From Tillus elongatus (Eukaryota > Arthropoda > Insecta > Coleoptera > Cleridae): a stretch of DNA of 64,000 nucleotides. Under the pieces are notes generated by a model. It had not been told where the DNA came from, searched no databases, and saw only the letters and a list, made by a program, of their open reading frames with translations. This document shows positions 36,975-48,625 of this stretch, piece after piece. A program made the translations under genes and the position numbers. The number at the start of each line of letters is the position of its first letter. Positions within the stretch are counted from its first letter, which is position 1. The stretch covers positions 158,643,618-158,707,617 of the forward strand of contig OZ023265.1 in NCBI GenBank assembly GCA_964006375.1, given 5' to 3'.

Positions 36975-37124
36975 TCTATTTAATGACGTATAAATCCAAT
37001 ATGGTGGCCATAAGAAATAATGAAATTGGCTATGGTTGCAAAAAACCAGAAGGCCTAGAAAAAGTTAAGGTCATCTGATTGACCTTAGTTGCTAATACAA
37101 AACTGCTAAATTTTATTAAATAAC

Positions 37125-38970
37125 CGCATCAAAAACAAAGATCTCTCAAGCTCTAATGGCAGCAAACCTTTCTGGGCTCTTGCTAAATATATTGGGAATA
37201 ATTTCTGCAAGAGCACGTTCCCACCTCTTGTTTCAGGGGATAAAATTGTTTCTACCGCCCTGAGCAAGGCTGAACTTTTTGCCTCGTTGTTCGCCGGCAA
37301 TTCTACTCTCAACCCACCTCCAAATGTTCAACCACCAACAGTCCCCAATGTCGGGCATAAAATGACGGATATCATTATCAAAACAAAAAAGTACGAAATA
37401 TGTTCTCTTCTCTTAATGCCAGGAAAGCCTTTGGCCTTGACGAGATCCCAGCAATTGTTCTCAAAAAATGCGCACCAGAACTTGCTCCTGTCCTGACTCG
37501 TCTGTTTCAGATATCTTACAATAGAGGCATATTTCCTAGTAATTGGAAAACTGCTCGAGTACAACCCGTCCCCAAGAAAGGATATAGAGCGCTTGCTAGT
37601 AACTACAGGCATATTTCTCTCCTTTCAGTCGTCTCTAAAGTGACGGAAAAATATATAAACACCGAATTACTAAAATTTCTTGAAAAACACAGTCTATCCA
37701 CGACAGGCAGTATGGATTCCGTCAACGCAGATCAACTTCCGACCTTCTTTCCGTTGTCACCCATTCTTGGAACAAGTGTAGGGAAGTACACGGTGAATCC
37801 CAGATGGTCGCTTTAGACATATCCAAAGCATTCGACCAGGTTTGGCACGCACCGCTGCTTAATAAATTTCCGGCCTATGGCCTACCACCAAAACTCTGTA
37901 CCTGGACAACAAATTTCCTCTTTAACCGAAGCATTTCTGTTGTCGTGGATAACCATTCCTCTAAACTGTATCCAATTAATGCAGGAGTCCCTCAAGGTTC
38001 AGCTTTAGCCCCTACTTTGTTTCTTCTCCACATCAATGACCTGCTCTCTAGCACATCCAACCCAGTTCACAGTTACGCGGACAACAGCACCCTCCACTCA
38101 AATATACATTATTCTTAGCCTGTCTATTTAGCCCAATTATATGAGGATCTCAGACTCATCGAGGGTTCTGTCTCTGTGGATCTCCAAAAAATATTAGACT
38201 GGGGAAGTAGAAATCTTGTACAAATCAACTCCACCAAATCTCAGTCTTGCTTTCTATCTCATAAGAGATACACCAGACCCATCACAATAAACAGCCAAGT
38301 TATTCAAAGTAATTAGTCATTTTCACTTGTTGGCATTTCTGTGGATGGAAATCTTAATTGGCACCAACATGTCACATAAATTGCAGAAGTGGCTGCTAAG
38401 AAATTAGAGTTCCTCTTCCGGGCTCGCAAATACTTTTCACCAGATGGTCTCTATACCTTATATACTTCACAAATAAGGCCAAACCTCGAATACTGCCCCC
38501 AGATCTGGGGTACCGCTGCCGCTTCTACACTCTCTATGCTGGACTCCATTCATCGGTGACCGTACCCTCACCCAAAGACTGCCATCTCTTGCCCGCCGAC
38601 GTGCCGTTGGTGACCTCTCTCTCTCTCTCTCTCTTATAAATATCTGCACGGGCACTGCTCAGAGGGGCTTTCATCCATAATTACTCCACCTGCTGCCTCC
38701 AACAGATCTACCAGGGAAAAAAAGCGAATGCACCCTTTTACTGTCTAGGTCATCAGACACAGAACATCTTGTTATGCCTGCTTTTTTGTCCCGAGGACCT
38801 CAAAGTTGTGGAATTCCTTTCCGGCACATGTTTTTCCTTCTCCTCCGAACCTCCAAACCTCAAGTCCAGAATTAACAAGTTGCCTATTTCCTCCTTGTCG
38901 ACACCCACGGTACGATAGTATTTAGGCTGTAAGCCCTCGTGGTGTGTTGTTGAAATATAAAAAAAAATTG
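37125..38970 (+). pseudogene. LINE reverse transcriptase, family A, broken copy in intron 1
   Basis: Plus-strand copy of the family seen intact at 51228-53048. It reads KAFGLDEIPAIVLKKC, ALDISKAFDQVWHAP, INAGVPQGSALAPT and YADNS (the second catalytic Asp of YADD replaced by Asn), then the C-terminal part with stops near 38118 and 38315 and a CT-dinucleotide expansion at 38620. It ends with a short A-rich tail after TGTTGTTGAAATAT. It is 5'-truncated at a point close to that of the copy at 53048 and cannot be active. Confidence 0.88.
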
Positions 38971-39589
38971 TTTACGATATGGCGAAGATATTTCAATTTT
39001 TCACAAGGACAGTTTTTAGTTTTTGCTCGATATTTTGAAAACCCCTGTAGATATTTTCAATTTCGATACAGTATCTGATTGGGCTTGGAATAGCGCAGAT
39101 TGTTTCCCATTAAGCCAAAATTGTATCTCTTACCGTTTCCGAAATCCCCCATCTGGGACACACTGTATATATAACTGCATTGTTTCCATAACTGGAGGAT
39201 ATATTCACTATACAGCTATTTATGCTCCTGCGATTTAACATAATTTATCAATGTGTTTTTGCTCAATTAATCCTAGAGTTCCTGGCGAATTGGAGCAAAA
39301 GTGTCACTGCGGAACACATACAACGTATCAAAATAACAAATAACCCATGTCCTGCATGTCGTGTTCGCCACAAATTAATACATCATAATACATTACGTTT
39401 GAGTCGATCGTGTCTACCTTCCCACTGAGCTGTCACTAACAGATCAGACATAAATAACAGCAAAATGTATCTGTTTGTTATTGGAATTGAAATAAATTTA
39501 AAAACAATATTATGATGTATGTTTAAAAAAATTGAATCTCCGAAAATAATAGTAATATTTTATTAAAACTTGTTACATATGTTGCCTTG
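38971..39589. other. Intron sequence without recognised gene
   Basis: CTGGGACACACTGTA near 39155 resembles the end of the mariner-like element at 57331-58505, but no partner was found. Confidence 0.3.
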
Positions 39590-39979
39590 TAAGGCTAGGT
39601 GTATTCTCACCATAATTAGAACCGCAGACCGGTTTCGCTCTAATTAGAGCTCGTATACTCGTACGGTATACTAACTAGAGCGAGAACACACTTTTTTTGG
39701 ATACAGGAGGGGGAAATGCTCATGCAGACGCCATTTACGGCCCCGTAGTGTCGTGTGATATCGAGGTACTGTGAGACTGTACTCACTAAAACCCCCTCCC
39801 TGGGAGTACCAGATCTTAGTCCATACCTCCGTCGGAAGGATTTCACACAATGAATTTTTGGGTATGAATGTTTACATTCTGTTTCTGCCGCGGGGGCGTT
39901 AGCGGGTAAGTATAAGCTTTGGACGCTTATGCTTATGTGCAAGTTGCTCATCCTAATCGGTGGCACTACGGAGAAGAGC

Positions 39980-40710
39980 ATTTGGGTTAAAAGCGGCTTT
40001 TGCGAGTTGTGGATAGTTGAGTTATAAACTCAAGTATCGGAGGCATTTCCAGATCAGAGTGAATCTGACTGTTTCGGACAAACCATGGCGCTCCGGTAAC
40101 AATTCTCAGAATTTGTTCTGGATGATTTGAAGGGTCTTGATGTGTGTTGCGGCCGCGGTGGTCCATGCAGGTAATGCATAGGTCAAGGCTGGCCGGATGA
40201 TGACTTTGTACATGAGCAACTTGTTGTTCATGGACGGTTTGGAATTTCTATTTAGAAGTGGGAACAGCTTCGAGATGAACATCGAGGCTTTTTTCGGGCG
40301 TGATCGACATGGGGGCGCCATGTGAAGTGTTTGTCGAGGAAAACCCCGAGGTATTTGGCGGAATCTTGCCAGGAATTAGACGGTTGTCTAATGAAACGTG
40401 TTCGTGAGGTGTGTGTCTCCTCTTGGAAAATAGGACAGCTGGACATTTATCGGGGTTTATGCCTAGAAGGGATTTCCTATACCATGATTGCAGCTCGACT
40501 ACGGCGGTCTGAAGTCGTTCGGTTATTATCCTCGGCTGGGTGGAGCTGCTGAGGATGGTAGCGTCGTCTGCGTACAGTGTGTATGTCACGTTTAGGGGGG
40601 CTGTCGGAATGTCTGCGACAAATATATTGTACAGCATAGGGAGAACACACCTATACAGTAATACGGCTATGGTACCCAGCCTCCTAGAACATTGTGAGAT
40701 GTACGCCATC
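39980..40710 (-). pseudogene. LINE reverse transcriptase fragment, Jockey-like
   Basis: Minus-strand reading: VTYTLYADDATILSSS with the catalytic Asp pair, LGINPDKCPAVLFSKR, then a frameshift, AKYLGVFLDKHFTWRP, PALTYALPAW and LRIVTGAPWFVRN. These are the C-terminal RT and connection regions of a Jockey-type LINE. It is truncated at both ends and frameshifted near 40250-40320. Confidence 0.82.
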
Positions 40711-41120
40711 TCGGTGAGGAACCAGGTAGTATGTTATCACGACAGCTCCAAATAACACAAATTGTTATAAAATGGAGACTGTGTACAACCAACTAACAAA
40801 TTGTCAACCCTGGCCCATTTCTTCCCTACTATAGGGACAATGTATGTTGGGCAAGGTTTATTCTCACCATAATTAGAACCACAGACCGGTTTCGCTTTAA
40901 TTAGGTCTCATCAGTACTATATACTAATTACTGACAATTTACCAATTGTTAGTTGGTTGTACACAGTCTCTATTTTAGACATTTTGTGTTATTTTTAGCT
41001 GTTGTGACATCATACTACCTGGTTCAACACCGAGATGACAACCTTGTCGTACATCTCACAATGTTCTAGGAGGCTGGCTATCATATCCGTATCACTGTAT
41101 AGGTGTGTTCTTGCTGTAAT
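40633..41120. repeat. Imperfect palindrome, arms of ~175 bp
   Basis: The left arm (40633-40815) and right arm (40949-41120) mirror AACATTGTGAGATGTACG, ACCAGGTAGTATGTTATCAC and GACTGTGTACAACCAACTAA. A third, right-oriented partial copy follows at 41221-41350 and a fourth lies at 22700-22885. Confidence 0.82.
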
Positions 41121-41220
41121 TTGTATACCGTACTGATGAGCTCTAACTAGAGCGAAACTGGTTTGTGGTTCTAATTATGGTGAAAATACATCTAGCCTTA
41201 CAAACATTGACCCTATATTA

Positions 41221-41785
41221 GGAAAAAAATGAGCCAGGGTTAGCAATTTACAAAATTGTTAGTTGGTTGTACACAGTCTCTATTTTATAAGATTTTCTGT
41301 TATTTGGAGCTATCGTGACAACATACTACCTGGTTTCGCACAGAGATGGCAACCCTCTGTTATATGTTGCCTTTATAAAAACTTTATTCTGTACCAAAAT
41401 TTAAGTCTCCAAGTTAGTAGCAAAGTAAGTTATTAAATTTGGGCTTTTTTTCAAAATAAATATTCACTACCTGAAACACTTGCTGTGTCTGTACTTTTAA
41501 CTTATATCGAATGATTTTTACTTACTACCCACAATGTGTGCTATGTCGTACCGTGATTTTGATGTATATACAGTTTTTAAAACGAATAAATTTATGAAAG
41601 AGTATTGCCGCGACCTTTATAGTGGTAGTTATTATAGTGTTGAGTGAAACTGTAGCTGGTTCATTACTTTTTATTGACTTTCTTAATATTGGCGTTGCAG
41701 GTGCCTTTAGCTGTTTTATTTGGTGAATTTCTTCACCTGCCATTAAATTTTGCCGCTAGAGAGCTGCAAAATCTATCGGGAATTC
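41221..41785. other. Third palindrome arm (41221-41350), then intron sequence without recognised gene
   Basis: After the arm copy a reverse-oriented, diverged end of the dispersed family is seen near 41462-41500 (CACTTGCTGTGTCTG). Nothing else is supported. Confidence 0.45.
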
Positions 41786-44205
41786 AGATGAGACATGATT
41801 AAGGACAAAACTTTTTGAATTTTCTTTATATGGTGTAAATTCAGTTTATTGTGAGAAAACGGACTCCTGTGGGATACGGTTCTCTAAGGTTTGGGGGATG
41901 AAAATGTGTCTCTCGCGCTTACGTGGAATGTCCGATCTGACAAGAAACAAGTCACATCAGATGAAACATGATTGACGCCAAAGTCTTTTTTAGTTTTCTT
42001 TGCATGACGTAAATTCAGTTTATTGTGACAAGAAACAAGAACCAAGCCACATCAGATGTAACATGATTGACGCCAAAGTCTTTTTGAGTTTTCTTTGCAT
42101 TGTGTAAATTCAGTTTATTGTGAGAAAAACGGACCCCTGTGGGATACAGTTCTCTAAGATTTAAGGGATGAAAATGTCTCTCGCGCTTGCGTGGAATGTC
42201 CGATCTGACAAGAAACAAGAAACAAGCCACATCAGATGAAACATGATTGACGCCAAAGTCTTTTTGAGTTTTCTTTGCATGGCGTAAATTCAGTTTATTG
42301 TGAGAAAAACGGATCCCTGTGGGATACAGTGCTCTAAGGTTTGGGGGATGAAAATATGTTTCTGATGCTTACTTGAAATGTCCAATCTGACAAGAAACAA
42401 GAACCAATCCACATCAGATGAAACATGATTGACGCCAAAGTCTTTTTGAGTTCTCTTTGCATAGCGTAAATTCAGTTTATTGTAAGAAAAATTGATCCCT
42501 CTGTGGGATACGGTTCTCTAAGGTTTGAGGGATAAAAATATATCTCTGACGCTTACTTGGAATGTCCAATCTGACAAGATACAGGAACCAAGCCACATCA
42601 GATGAAACATGATTGACGCCAAAGTCTTTTTGAATTTTCTTTGCATGGCGTGAATTCAGTGTATTGTGAGAAAAACGGGTCCCTATGGGATACAGTTCTC
42701 TAAGGTTTGGGGGATGAAAATATGTCTCTCGCGCTTACTTGGAATGTCCAATTTGACAAGAAACAAGAACCAAGCCACATCAGATGTAACATGATTGACG
42801 CCAAAGTCTTTTTGAGTTTTCTTTGCATGGCGTGAATTCAGTTTATTGTGAGAAAAACGGATCTCTATGGGATACAGTTCTCTAAGGTTTGGGGGATGAA
42901 AATATGTCTCTGATGCTTACTTGGAATGTCCAATCTGACAAGAAACAAGAACCAAGCCACATCAGATGTAACATGATTGACGTCAAAGTTTTTTGAGTTT
43001 TCTTTGCATGGCGTAAATTCAGTTTATTGTGAGAAAAACAGATCCCTGTGGGATACAGTTCTCTAAGGTTTGGGGGATGAAAATATGTCTCTAACGCTTA
43101 CTTGAAATGTTCAATCTGGCAAGAAACAAGAACCAAGCCACATCAGATGTAACATGATTGAGGCCAAAGTCTTTTTGAGTTTTCTTTGCATGGTGTAAAT
43201 TCAGTTTATTGTGAGAAACGGGACCCCGGTGGGATACAGTTGTCTAAGTTTTGGTGGATGAAAATGTGTCTCTGACGCTTACTTGGAATGTCCAATCTGG
43301 CAAGAAACAAGAACCAAGCCACATCAGATGTAACATGATTGAGGCCAAAGTCTTTTTGAGTTTTATTTGCATGGTGTAAATTCAGTTTATTGTGAGAAAA
43401 ACGGATCGCTATGGGATACAGTTCTCTAAGGTTTGGGGGATGAAAATATATCTCTCGCGCTTACTTGGAATGTCCAATCTGACAAGAAACAAGAACCAAG
43501 CCACATCAGATGTAACATGATTGACGCCAAAGTCTTTTCGAGTTCTCTTTGCATGGCGTAAATTCAGTTTATTGTGAGAAAAACGGATCCCTATGGGATA
43601 CAGTTCTCTAAGGTTTGGGGGATGAAAATATATCTCGCGCGCTTACGTGGAATGACCGATCTGACAAGAAACAAGCCACATCAGATGAAACATGATTGAC
43701 GCCAAAGTCTTTTTGCATGGTATAAATTCAGTTTATTGTGATAAAAAGAGGCCCTTGTAGGATACAGTTCTCTAAGGTTTGGGGGATGAAAATGTGTCTC
43801 CGACGCTTACTTGGCATGTCCGATCTGACAAGAAACAAGCCACATCAGATGAAACATGATTGACGCCAAATTCTTTTTGTGATTTTTTTTGCATGGTGTA
43901 AATTCAGTTTATGGTGAGAAAAACGGACCCCTGTGGGATACAGTTCTTTAACGATTGGGGAACGAAAATGTTTCTCTGGCGTTTACTTGGAATGTTCGAT
44001 CTGACAAGAAACAAGAAACAAGTCACATCAGATGAAACATGATTGACGCCAAAGTCTTTTTGAGGTTTATTTGCATGGTGTAAATCCAGATTATTGTGAG
44101 AAAAACAGACACCTGTGGATACAGTTCTCTAAGGTTTGAGCGATGAAAATGTGTCTGTGACGCTTACTGTGAATGTCCGATGTGACAAGAAACAAGCCAC
44201 AAACT
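41786..44205. repeat. Satellite array, unit about 182 bp, ~13 copies
   Basis: Copies start at CACATCAGATG(A/T)AACATG near 41953, 42049, 42228, 42409, 42595, 42777, 42958, 43139, 43320, 43502, 43677, 43840 and 44024. Each carries GACGCCAAAGTCTTTTTGAG, TTCAGTTTATTGTGAGAAAA, GGGATACAGTTCTCTAAGG and CTGACAAGAAACAAG. The 41953-42049 interval is a half-length unit; the first and last copies are the most diverged. Units alternate between Ctg-acg-cttact and Ctcgcgctta variants. The array lies ~630 bases upstream of Hk exon 2. Confidence 0.95.
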
Positions 44206-44339
44206 TTAATAGAACACCACGCAATCCCCAGTCGCGAAGTTACTTGAGTACTCCACATCTCCACGTCAGGTCATTCTCTTTGTCTGTCGAATATTACTGT
44301 CACTAGAGACTTCCGCTGCAGGAAAGCATCCTGTATATA

Positions 44340-44690
44340 ACTTTCTATATTTATCAACGCACCAGAAGTTGAATGATTCTTTCTGAATCCCATCTGGTGC
44401 TTAGAGAACAGTTAACTTGATTCGGGAGTCCAGGTAGGTAAGGCATAATATGATCATTCTTTGGGTTATTTTTCCCCGGCAACAAGTGAGTGATACTGAA
44501 CGGTAGCTGTCTGGGTGCAACAGATTTTTCTCTTCCTGCAAGAAGGCTATGACAATTGCATTCTTCCACATTTTTGTATATATACCCTTGCGCCATATGC
44601 TTTTGAAAAGATAAGTACTTGTAGTTTGACCGTCCTAGATAAATGGCTGATGAAACTGTATGGTATGTTGTCTGGTCCCAGAGTTTAGAA
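44340..44690 (-). pseudogene. LINE reverse transcriptase fragment
   Basis: Minus-strand reading gives GPDNIPYSFI, KMWKNAIVIAFLQ, HPDSYRSVSLTCC and GKITQRMI, the fingers/palm start of a Jockey- or R1-like RT, spread over two frames. It is truncated on both sides. Confidence 0.7.
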
Positions 44691-44836
44691 ATTCACTTAA
44701 ATACAAATAAACATCCAGTTATCATTTGGTATTTTCTGTTTTTAGTTCCACTTTTATGAAAATATATGCCCAGGTACAGGTTGTTAATGCTTAAATGGTT
44801 TTGGATTTTATAAAAAATATTTTTGTTTTGTTGCAG

Positions 44837-44947
44837 GTACTTGGCCAACTTTTAGTCCAACCGTAAGCGAAGAGCAAGCGGAGCAAATCATTGTCTTGGC
44901 TGTGGAAAGTGGCATTAACGTATTTGACCTGTCAGAAGCCCACTCAG
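44837..44947 (+). CDS. Hk: Hyperkinetic exon 2 (37 codons with split ends)
   Basis: Preceded by a T-rich tract and TTGCAG acceptor, followed by G|GTAAAT donor at 44947/44948. Reads TWPTFSPTVSEEQAEQ, then GINVFDLSEAHS. The Asp of FDLSE corresponds to the AKR catalytic Asp. The position of the AKR catalytic Tyr is occupied by His (EAHSG), as I recall for Drosophila Hyperkinetic, whereas vertebrate Kv-beta has Tyr. Any hydride transfer would therefore differ from that of vertebrate subunits. Confidence 0.95.
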
Positions 44948-45839
44948 GTAAATATATGAATTAGGGTGTAACTCGTTAAAAGAACGTATCACTAATAACA
45001 AAATCACAGTACAAACTTGTAAGGCTAGATGGATTCTGACCATCAATAGAAACATAAACCGGTTTCGCCTTTACGTCAGTGGTTTATACCAAAGACAATC
45101 CAAACGTATCTAAAACAACTCGGCTATATGTGCGCTTCCTTTAAGAACAGTGTGATATCTACTGCAGTAGCGGCCTCACATTTGTGACTAGAAACCCTGC
45201 TCTTTCAGTACATCTAATAAACAAAATCGTATATACAAGTGGCTATGTAGAACTAACCAACGATTTTCTAATCGCCGGGCTCATCACTTTCTTCCTAGAT
45301 ACAAACAGAAATCAATCTACAAATATAAACAAGAAACACGGGCCGGTTTAACCATTATTAAAACTCAAGTTAGTTCTAGTGACAATCAAAACGCATCTAA
45401 AGCATTACCTTTCGTATATGTCACATTGACGTACTCTAATAAGAGTGGATTCGGTATGAATTTTAATTACAGTCAGAATACATCTAACGCGACAACAGAC
45501 GAACTTCGCACATTAAAACTTTTAAGCTGTGTTACAAGGGCTCTAGTGAGCCCAGGGGTTTGGTTTTCCTAAAATGTATGATATGCATTTCATTGCATTC
45601 TTTTTATTACTTTGTTTATTTCCCCAAACACCCAGCAGTTCAGCACTTAAATGTTTCAATGTATTCATTTAATCCCGTAAAATAGTTCGTTGAAATCAGT
45701 ACCAAACGCTTTTCGTATAAAAGTATTCTAGAAAAGTTTGAAAAAGATTTACGTGCCTTGAAACTTTAATCTTTTTCTATGGCAGTTACATTTTATAAAT
45801 TATAACAGCACTGGAGATAGCTGGGGGGTCAATACTAGT
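44948..45839. repeat. Intron 2 start with diverged copy of the TGTAAGGCTA element (45005-45510)
   Basis: CTTGTAAGGCTAGATGGATT at 45018 followed by ACCGGTTTCGCC, and later TAACCAACGATTTTCTAATC, echo the 39590-41205 family in the same order. The remainder to 45839 is unassigned. Confidence 0.55.
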
Positions 45840-47040
45840 CTTCTCTAATGTGGCAAATTTCCGGGATAACTTTCGAGAATTGGCTTTTCTGTGGGATCAT
45901 GCTCGGACGTCAGCGCCGATAAAGTTTTTCTTCAGAGAGTCGACGCGCTCTCTCGGGATTCTCACCCTTTCCCAAGCCACTGGCGACGGCCACTTAAGCC
46001 CAGGGTAGACTAGAGTGGAGACACGGTCCTCCTAAGTTAAGACGAAGTCCCACGGGGCTTCTGGTTATGGTCTTTGTTAGAGATTAATTGTTAAAACTTA
46101 TTTGGCTGGATATTCGGGAGTGATTGAATGAAGTGCCGAATAAGTTAAAAAGAATCTATTTACAAATTACTTACAGGAGAAAACAAATGGAATCCTTTTA
46201 CAATAAATTATGTTCAAAGGAGTTATGGGGAATCAGAGGCAGAGGAAATTTTTGAGTTTAGCAAACATATTTACGGATTATACGGCGCGTGGGTCACGCG
46301 ACAACCTCTTTAACGGCCAGGGTTTTGATACGCGTTGCGGAAGTTTCTCCCAACGGCAGCGGAAGGCGCCCGGACAGACCAGGAAACCAGGTGCCGTGTG
46401 GCTGTAGATATTTCCGTTCCGACTCCTTGCCGGAAACGCAGAGGCGGCCACACGGAGAGCTGTTTTTAACTGGAGCCGATGACGCAATCACCGCGGCAGC
46501 CCCGACATACAGCCCTCTCGCTTAACCACTCACCCATGCGATCGCGGGGGTATCGGAACTCTGGAATGCAGTTCCAAATTCTTCAGGTCTGTCCATAAAC
46601 GCCGACATACGTCGGATGCCTGGGCCTAATGAAATCAAAGAAAGCCACTTAGACAATATCACGGCTGCTACTCCACGACCTGGTGCACCTGCTATTCTAC
46701 TTCGACCACTGCTCGGCCGGGCCCTCTACCTCAATCCAATCTAGGTACCTAATAATATCAGAACAACGTACAGCAATTGCGACAGTGGAACGCTCTGGAT
46801 CTCAACAGTTCACGTACAGAACCTGCGAACGGCGGTGAAACTACTAACTCTGCTTCTGCGGCGTTCCGGCCGACCGAGCACATGTAGTAGCGCTTCTCTG
46901 GATGCGGCGGCTCCCAGCCGTGCTGGGACTGCCGTCCAGTGAAAGCGACCTCGGTTCTCTCGCTCAGCATGTCGAAGCCCCTGCATGGTCAACTATACTG
47001 ACTTTACCACCGGTCATCTGTTCAGCTCGCCGGAGTAAAA
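45840..47040. other. G+C-rich island in intron 2, origin unknown
   Basis: A 1.2-kb block rich in CpG, in sharp contrast with its flanks. Three overlapping frames near 46210-46525 are open for 65-78 codons on both strands, which fits high G+C rather than coding. No RT, integrase, transposase or host domain is recognisable. A solo LTR or other TE remnant is possible, but no ends were identified. Confidence 0.4.
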
Positions 47041-47244
47041 TATAAAATATAATTAAAAGTGTTTGCAAAGATTTAATCCCTTGTAAATGGAGTAATTACA
47101 GTTTATGACTGCTAATTAGGCTTGGTAATCCCTCCCAGATTATCAACTTCATGACAAAATAAATATCTGAAACTGTAAGTCAACTCAAAACATGTTTTTT
47201 CCACTGGGTGCTCAGGCGGTCCATAATTATTTACTAACAGCACA

Positions 47245-47435
47245 CTAAATTTTATTTATTATACAGTATCATTCGCGGTGAGTTGCCTATTAGATGAATA
47301 CCCAAACTATATGAAATTAAACGCTAAATATTTGCACATCCTGGTTTTCGAAGATACTCTATCAGATGGTAATAGTTTCTAAAATGGTCGACTTCCGGTT
47401 ATACCGGAACTTTGTCAAATGTAACACCCTGGGGA
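47245..47435 (-). repeat. Long-TIR fragment related to 50462-50650 (inverted)
   Basis: GGTTTTCGAAGATACTCTAT, CAGATGGTAATAGTTTC and GACTTCCGGTTATACCGGAA correspond in reverse complement to 50462-50650. Both resemble the ~190-bp inverted repeats of the mariner element at 57331-58505. Confidence 0.7.
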
Positions 47436-47448
47436 TTCTTTTTTTTTT

Positions 47449-48625
47449 AATTTGTCGTTGATTTCTAAGTTAACTTTGATCAATCTTTGCTATACCCAAA
47501 TTTAATATTTTCAGGGATATTTCAGTTTTTTTTTTTAATTTTCGAGAAATCGTAACTGGTTTGAAGGCAATAAATCGTCGTGCAGAAATTTTACACGATA
47601 CGTCAGAAAAATATCGTGTTTGTATAGCGTGTATGCAAAAGTGAGTTTCATATACAGAGTGTTCTGAGAATTGCTTCCATATTTCGAGAAGTTCAGAATG
47701 CGGTAACTCGCTTATTTCAAATAGAGCACCCTATATATTATACCTTCAATTAATGCAACTTATAATTGCCCTTAAACTATATTAGCCTTCCCTATACCTA
47801 AAATTTATCATTTTCGCGTTATTTGTGATTTTTACATAAAACGCATAATTATGGTATATTTAAATGAGACACGGTATATTTGTTAGACATATATGATATA
47901 TTTACCCATTTCACTTGTATATACGACAATTATCTATGTCTGAAAAACTCTGGTTTTGAGTTACTCAATATTTTGTAGACGTTGATGAACTTTCATTTGT
48001 GTAGTGTGCCATGACAGTAATAAACGTCCAAAACGAAAACTAATACCAGTTCTGACATTAGTTTTTCACTAGTGGTTGACAAAGTACTCGTTAATATTTA
48101 TGTCTTTACCTATTGAAATTCAAAATGCAAAAAAATAATTTCAACGCCAATATGTTGCAATTATTCTATATTCATGGTGAATGCAGCAGAATTGCGATCT
48201 GAACTTGCAGACGTTTCAGCGAAATGTATCCAGATTTGGCTGCAATGAATGATATGAAGTTCAATAGAATTGAATCTAATTTCTTAAAATTTGGTATCTA
48301 TAAAAATACATTGCATAATCGTCCCATTACTAGGGTTGTTCTATTTGAACTTAGCAGGTTATCAAATTCTGAACTCCTCGAAATATGGAAGCAATTTTAG
48401 GAACCTTTGTATAGAAACTCACTTGTGCATACATACTATACAAACTTGATATTTGTCTGATGTATATTGTGAACACTTTTCTTTAAAATCATCTACACGA
48501 CGAGTTATAACTTTCAAAACAACTACGGTTTTTCTCGAAAATTTTCAAAAAAATTGATATGCCCGAATATATTGAATTTAGGTATAACAAATTGATCAGT
48601 TAGCTTCAAAATCAATGACAAATTC
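47449..48625 (+). mobile_element. Mariner-like element with ~290-bp terminal inverted repeats
   Basis: The left arm (47449-47735) and right arm (48340-48625) mirror AATTTGTC(G/A)TTGATTT, CTATACC(C/T)AAATT, TTTTCGAGAAA, a TATCGTGTTTGTATAG-like block and CCATATTTCGAG(A/G)AGTTC. The 600-bp middle carries the start of a transposase at 48100-48345. The total is ~1.18 kb, so it is not autonomous. It may itself sit inside an older element whose arms are 47245-47435 and 50462-50650. Confidence 0.75.
48100..48345 (+). pseudogene. Tc1/mariner-like transposase N-terminus, broken
   Basis: Reads LPIEIQNAKK, a stop, then ILYIHGECSRIA, TCRRFSEMYPDLAAMND and a basic tail. The IHGECxRxA-CRRFxExYPD pattern is the N-terminal helix-turn-helix start of DUF4817-type transposases. 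It runs directly into the right inverted repeat, so the catalytic domain is absent. Confidence 0.6.

Larger units (their letters stand above)
39590..41205. mobile_element. Composite TIR element of 1.6 kb
   Basis: TTGTAAGGCTAGGTGTATTC at the left is inverted at the right end (near 41185-41205). The arms continue through CACCATAATTAGAACC and GACCGGTTTCGCTCTAATTA. Within it lie a LINE fragment (39980-40710) and a large imperfect palindrome (40633-41120). A further inner copy of the terminal sequence occurs at 40858-40910. Confidence 0.72.

Noticed and set aside
41786..44205. CRISPR-like array
   Set aside because: The repeat units are contiguous at ~182 bp without unique spacers and lie in an animal intron; this is satellite DNA.
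46210..46525. Overlapping open frames on both strands as genes
   Set aside because: Open on both strands because of high G+C; no motif and no splice context.
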